DNA from: DASQWP01 sp050697555
Lineage (GTDB): Bacteria; Actinomycetota; Thermoleophilia; Gaiellales; Gaiellaceae
Length of the DNA stretch: 8,913 nucleotides
Assembly (NCBI GenBank): GCA_050697555.1
Contig: JBOHAD010000085.1
Location: 1 to 8,913 of the forward strand
Direction of reading: 5' to 3'
Part shown: positions 7,356-8,913 of the stretch, one piece after another
How positions within the stretch are numbered: the first letter of the stretch is position 1
Layout: each line of letters opens with the position of its first letter
Position numbers and translations under genes: made by a program
The notes under the pieces: generated by a model
What the model was told of the DNA's origin: nothing
What the model saw: the letters and a program-made list of their open reading frames with translations, nothing else
The model's database searches: none

Positions 7356-7378
7356 GCCCGTACCTTCCAGGTACGGGC
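7356..7378. other. Central 9-bp perfect hairpin of the palindrome
   Basis: GCCCGTACC and GGTACGGGC pair perfectly around TTCCA; a further T-A pair would leave a 3-nt loop. This is the apex of the longer palindrome. There is no T-run on either side, so it is not a canonical intrinsic terminator, although it could still stall polymerase or protect the protease mRNA 3' end. Confidence 0.7.
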
Positions 7379-7448
7379 TGCGGACGCTCGCGGCGTCAGG
7401 CTCGGTCACGGACGCCCCCGCCGGCACCACACTTTCCGATCAACCATC

Positions 7449-7454
7449 TAGACT
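7449..7454 (+). promoter_or_regulatory. Candidate -10 box of the DNA methyltransferase gene
   Basis: TAGACT ends 6 nt before GTG 7461, the classic distance for a leaderless start. Its first base is the last base of the palindrome, so any -35 contact (weak ACCACA at 7426-7431) lies inside the right arm. Its TAG is also the in-frame stop that makes GTG 7461 the first usable start. Confidence 0.48.
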
Positions 7455-7460
7455 CGGCGC

Positions 7461-8306
7461 GTGGAGCGTCCGCGCGAGGATCTCGTTCTCCTCGGGGACA
7501 ACCTCGAGCTCCTTCCGCGCTTCGTGGACGAGAGCTTCCAGCTCGTCTACGTCGATCCGCCCTTCAACACGGGGCGCACTCAGGTTCGCCGGACCATCGC
7601 GACGGCTGCGGATGAGACGGGAGACCGAACCGGCTTCAGCGGGCGCCGTTATCGGTCCACTCTCCTGAACGAATCGCGGTACCACGATTCGTTCACCGAC
7701 TATCTCGCCTTCCTCGAGCCGCGCCTGCTCCAGATCCGGCGTCTCCTCCGTCGGACGGGGACGCTCTACTTCCACATCGACTACCGGGAGGCGCACTACT
7801 GCAAGCTGCTCCTGGACGAGCTCTTCGGGCGCGAATGCTTCCTGAACGAGATCGTCTGGGCCTACGACTACGGCGCGCGAGCGAGGCGCCGCTGGCCGGC
7901 CAAGCACGACACGATCCTCGTCTACGTCAAGGATCCGGAGCGGTACTTCTTCGACTCGGAGGCGGTCGACCGCGAGCCCTATATGGCGCCGGGCCTGGTG
8001 ACCGCCGAGAAGGCCGCGCGGGGGAAGCTACCGACCGACGTGTGGTGGCACACGATCGTCTCCCCGACCGGGAAGGAGAAGACCGGCTACCCGACGCAGA
8101 AGCCCGAAGGCCTCGTGCGGCGCATGGTCCAGGCCTCCACGCGTCCGGGGGACTGGTGCCTCGACTGCTTCGCCGGGAGCGGCACGCTCGGGGCCGTCTG
8201 TGCCCAGCTCGCCCGCCGCTATGTGCTGATTGACACGAGTAGGGAGGCGGTCGGGATCGCCAGGCGGCGCCTTGCCCCGTTTGTCCGGGCCGTTTCGGGG
8301 GTATGA
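7461..8306 (+). CDS. Site-specific DNA methyltransferase, beta class (probably N6-adenine)
   Basis: This is an S-adenosylmethionine-dependent DNA methyltransferase of the N-4/N-6 family. In the 281-residue product the catalytic motif IV comes first, VDPPFNTGRT (31-40), and the cofactor-binding motif I, DCFAGSGTLG (235-244), comes near the end, which is the beta-class order. TQKPEGLV (212-219) is the usual stretch before motif I. The region between (about 100-205) should contain the target-recognition part. DPPF favours adenine N6 over cytosine N4, where SPPY is usual; this is inference. GTG 7461 is the only reasonable start because an in-frame TAG lies at 7449. No restriction enzyme or specificity subunit is nearby, so it looks like an orphan enzyme with a regulatory or housekeeping role. 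The recognition sequence cannot be deduced. Confidence 0.91.
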   Translation: MERPREDLVLLGDNLELLPRFVDESFQLVYVDPPFNTGRTQVRRTIATAADETGDRTGFSGRRYRSTLLNESRYHDSFTDYLAFLEPRLLQIRRLLRRTGTLYFHIDYREAHYCKLLLDELFGRECFLNEIVWAYDYGARARRRWPAKHDTILVYVKDPERYFFDSEAVDREPYMAPGLVTAEKAARGKLPTDVWWHTIVSPTGKEKTGYPTQKPEGLVRRMVQASTRPGDWCLDCFAGSGTLGAVCAQLARRYVLIDTSREAVGIARRRLAPFVRAVSGV

Positions 8307-8310
8307 CTGT

Positions 8311-8338
8311 TGAGACGTAGATTCGGTCGGGTATTGTG
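8311..8338 (+). promoter_or_regulatory. Sigma-70-type promoter candidate for the RsbW-like gene
   Basis: TTGAGA (8311-8316) and TATTGT (8333-8338) are separated by 16 nt, 5 of 6 and 4 of 6 matches to the vegetative consensus. A start near 8345 would give a leader of about 37 nt. The 75-nt gap is richer in T than its surroundings and begins right after the methyltransferase stop. This is the best -35/-10 pair in the window. Confidence 0.5.
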
Positions 8339-8381
8339 AGGTTTGGTGCGGTTTAGCCCCGATTTCTTGCGGCGGCTCTAG

Positions 8382-8807
8382 GTGGGCGGGAACGGAACCC
8401 GCGAGCGGGTCGTCTCGCTGACCATTCCGGCACGCGCCGAGTACATCGCGCTCGGACGGCTCGCCCTCACCGGGCTCCTCCGCACCCAGCCCGTCGGCCA
8501 GGAAGTGGTCGCGGACCTAAAGCTCGCCCTGACGGAGGCCTGCTCGAACTCGATCCGGCATGCGTATCACGACGGCCGCGAAGGCGTGGTCGAGATTCGC
8601 TACGAGCTTGACGGCGACCGCTTGGCGGTCGAGGTCTCCGACGAGGGCGGCGGCTTCGATCCCCGGCACCTCGAGGCGGACGAGCGCAACCTCGACGAGG
8701 GTGGTCTCGGCATCGCCATCATTCGAGCCGTCACCGACGAGCTCGCCATCGGTCCCCGCTCCGAAGGCGCAGGCTCGCGCCTTCGGTTCACCAAGCTCCT
8801 GAACTGA
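8382..8807 (+). CDS. RsbW/SpoIIAB-like anti-sigma regulatory ATPase (serine kinase)
   Basis: The 141-residue protein is a stand-alone GHKL ATPase domain of the type that binds sigma factors and phosphorylates STAS anti-anti-sigma proteins. The motifs are the N box LTEACSNSIRHAY (50-62, with Glu52 and Asn56), G1 DEGGGFDP (87-94) and G2 EGGLGIAII (106-114). Length is normal and there is no HisKA domain, so it is not a sensor kinase. GTG 8382 directly follows an in-frame TAG (8379-8381), making it the first possible start. GGCGG about 7 nt upstream is only a weak Shine-Dalgarno. Unlike most genes here it lacks a TANNNT box within 11 nt and has a longer leader. No partner sigma factor or STAS protein is in the window, so its target is unknown. 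Confidence 0.87.
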   Translation: MGGNGTRERVVSLTIPARAEYIALGRLALTGLLRTQPVGQEVVADLKLALTEACSNSIRHAYHDGREGVVEIRYELDGDRLAVEVSDEGGGFDPRHLEADERNLDEGGLGIAIIRAVTDELAIGPRSEGAGSRLRFTKLLN

Positions 8808-8818
8808 ATCCGCCTCTG

Positions 8819-8824
8819 TATCCT
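8819..8824 (+). promoter_or_regulatory. Candidate -10 box of the 3' partial gene
   Basis: TATCCT lies 9 nt before GTG 8834, the same hexamer and spacing as the box before the response regulator gene. It supports GTG 8834 as a near-leaderless start. No convincing -35 box is seen. Confidence 0.4.
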
Positions 8825-8833
8825 GCGCCGCCG

Positions 8834-8913
8834 GTGCAGCTCCAGCACGTCAACGTGGGGACGAAGCTCCTCGCCGACTACGCGACGATCGCGAGTCGCG
8901 GCCTCATGGACCA
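8834..8913 (+). CDS. 5' end of a gene, possibly TreT-like trehalose synthase glycosyltransferase (partial)
   Basis: An open frame starts at GTG 8834, 26 nt after the RsbW-like gene, and runs off the window with 26 complete codons. The visible residues include LQHVNVGTKLLADYATIAS, which resembles the N-terminus of TreT-type trehalose synthases (GT4 glycosyltransferases that join glucose from a nucleotide sugar to glucose). The catalytic part is outside the window, so the assignment rests on memory of this short pattern alone. The start choice is supported by the TATCCT box 9 nt upstream. If the call is right, the product would make trehalose, a common stress protectant, next to a stress-type sigma regulator. 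Confidence 0.5.
   Translation, partial: MQLQHVNVGTKLLADYATIASRGLMD

Larger units (their letters stand above)
7270..7449. repeat. 180-bp imperfect palindromic element with terminal inverted repeats
   Basis: The gap between the protease and methyltransferase genes is one long inverted repeat around a centre near 7367. Paired blocks, outside to inside: 7270-7282 with 7437-7449 (12 of 13), 7294-7307 with 7423-7436 (10 of 14), 7316-7327 with 7405-7416 (10 of 12), 7333-7339 with 7395-7401 (7 of 7), 7340-7355 with 7379-7394 (9 of 16, identities only), 7356-7364 with 7370-7378 (9 of 9). The left arm is longer, mainly by 11 bases. The ends read AGATGATTGATCG and CGATCAACCATCT. No open frame or transposase is inside. 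It resembles ERIC- or MITE-type palindromic elements in size and shape, but shares no sequence I recognise. CTAG lies at both flanks (7263-7266, 7448-7451), a weak hint of a target duplication. Confidence 0.8.

Noticed and set aside
7356..7378. Intrinsic terminator of the protease operon
   Set aside because: The stem is perfect, but no T-run follows on either strand, and it is the apex of a much longer palindrome.
7263..7451. CTAG target-site duplication flanking the palindrome
   Set aside because: CTAG occurs on both sides, but placing element ends there puts the terminal repeats 3 nt out of register. The left copy includes the protease stop codon, so coincidence is likely.
7461..8306. Restriction-modification or phage-defence system
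   Set aside because: Only a methyltransferase is present. Neighbours are a protease and a sigma-type regulator, with no nuclease, specificity subunit or mobile gene.

Overview
The window is a GC-rich bacterial chromosomal segment with dense, ordinary gene packing and GC-biased codons. Gene content (PhoB-type two-component pair, HtrA protease, class E-like sortase, RsbW-type ATPase) and repeated TANNNT boxes just upstream of GTG/ATG starts point to a high-GC actinobacterium-like lineage, possibly Thermoleophilia. That placement is inferred, not shown by a marker gene. I see no rRNA, tRNA, CRISPR array, prophage or transposase. No gene-free stretch exceeds 300 bases; the longest is 7267-7460.

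Layout: (1) moeA (18-1220, +) for molybdenum cofactor synthesis. Its stop abuts the stop of the convergent gene. (2) A two-gene minus-strand operon, transcribed from 3784 down to 1221: a large membrane M28-family peptidase-like protein, then a sortase, joined by an ATGA overlap. (3) A 60-bp divergent promoter region (3785-3844). (4) A plus-strand envelope-stress cassette: OmpR/PhoB-type response regulator, HAMP histidine kinase (TGATG overlap), then a membrane-anchored HtrA serine protease with a PDZ domain. The order matches the actinobacterial MprA-MprB-PepD arrangement. (5) A 180-bp imperfect palindrome (7270-7449) that fills nearly all of the gap after htrA. (6) A beta-class DNA methyltransferase with no restriction enzyme beside it, whose predicted -10 box sits on the palindrome's right edge. 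(7) An RsbW/SpoIIAB-like ATPase (8382-8807) with its own -35/-10 promoter candidate. (8) The first 80 bases of a gene resembling TreT-type trehalose synthase glycosyltransferases.

Working together (inference): the kinase senses an envelope signal, the regulator responds, and HtrA handles misfolded exported protein. The sortase and M28-like protein also act at the cell surface. The RsbW-like kinase and a possible trehalose enzyme suggest a wider stress-response neighbourhood.

The least explained items are the palindrome with its 11-bp tandem duplication, the recurring near-leaderless start signature at six of the eight genes, and the M28-like protein that lacks the usual Glu-Glu catalytic pair.
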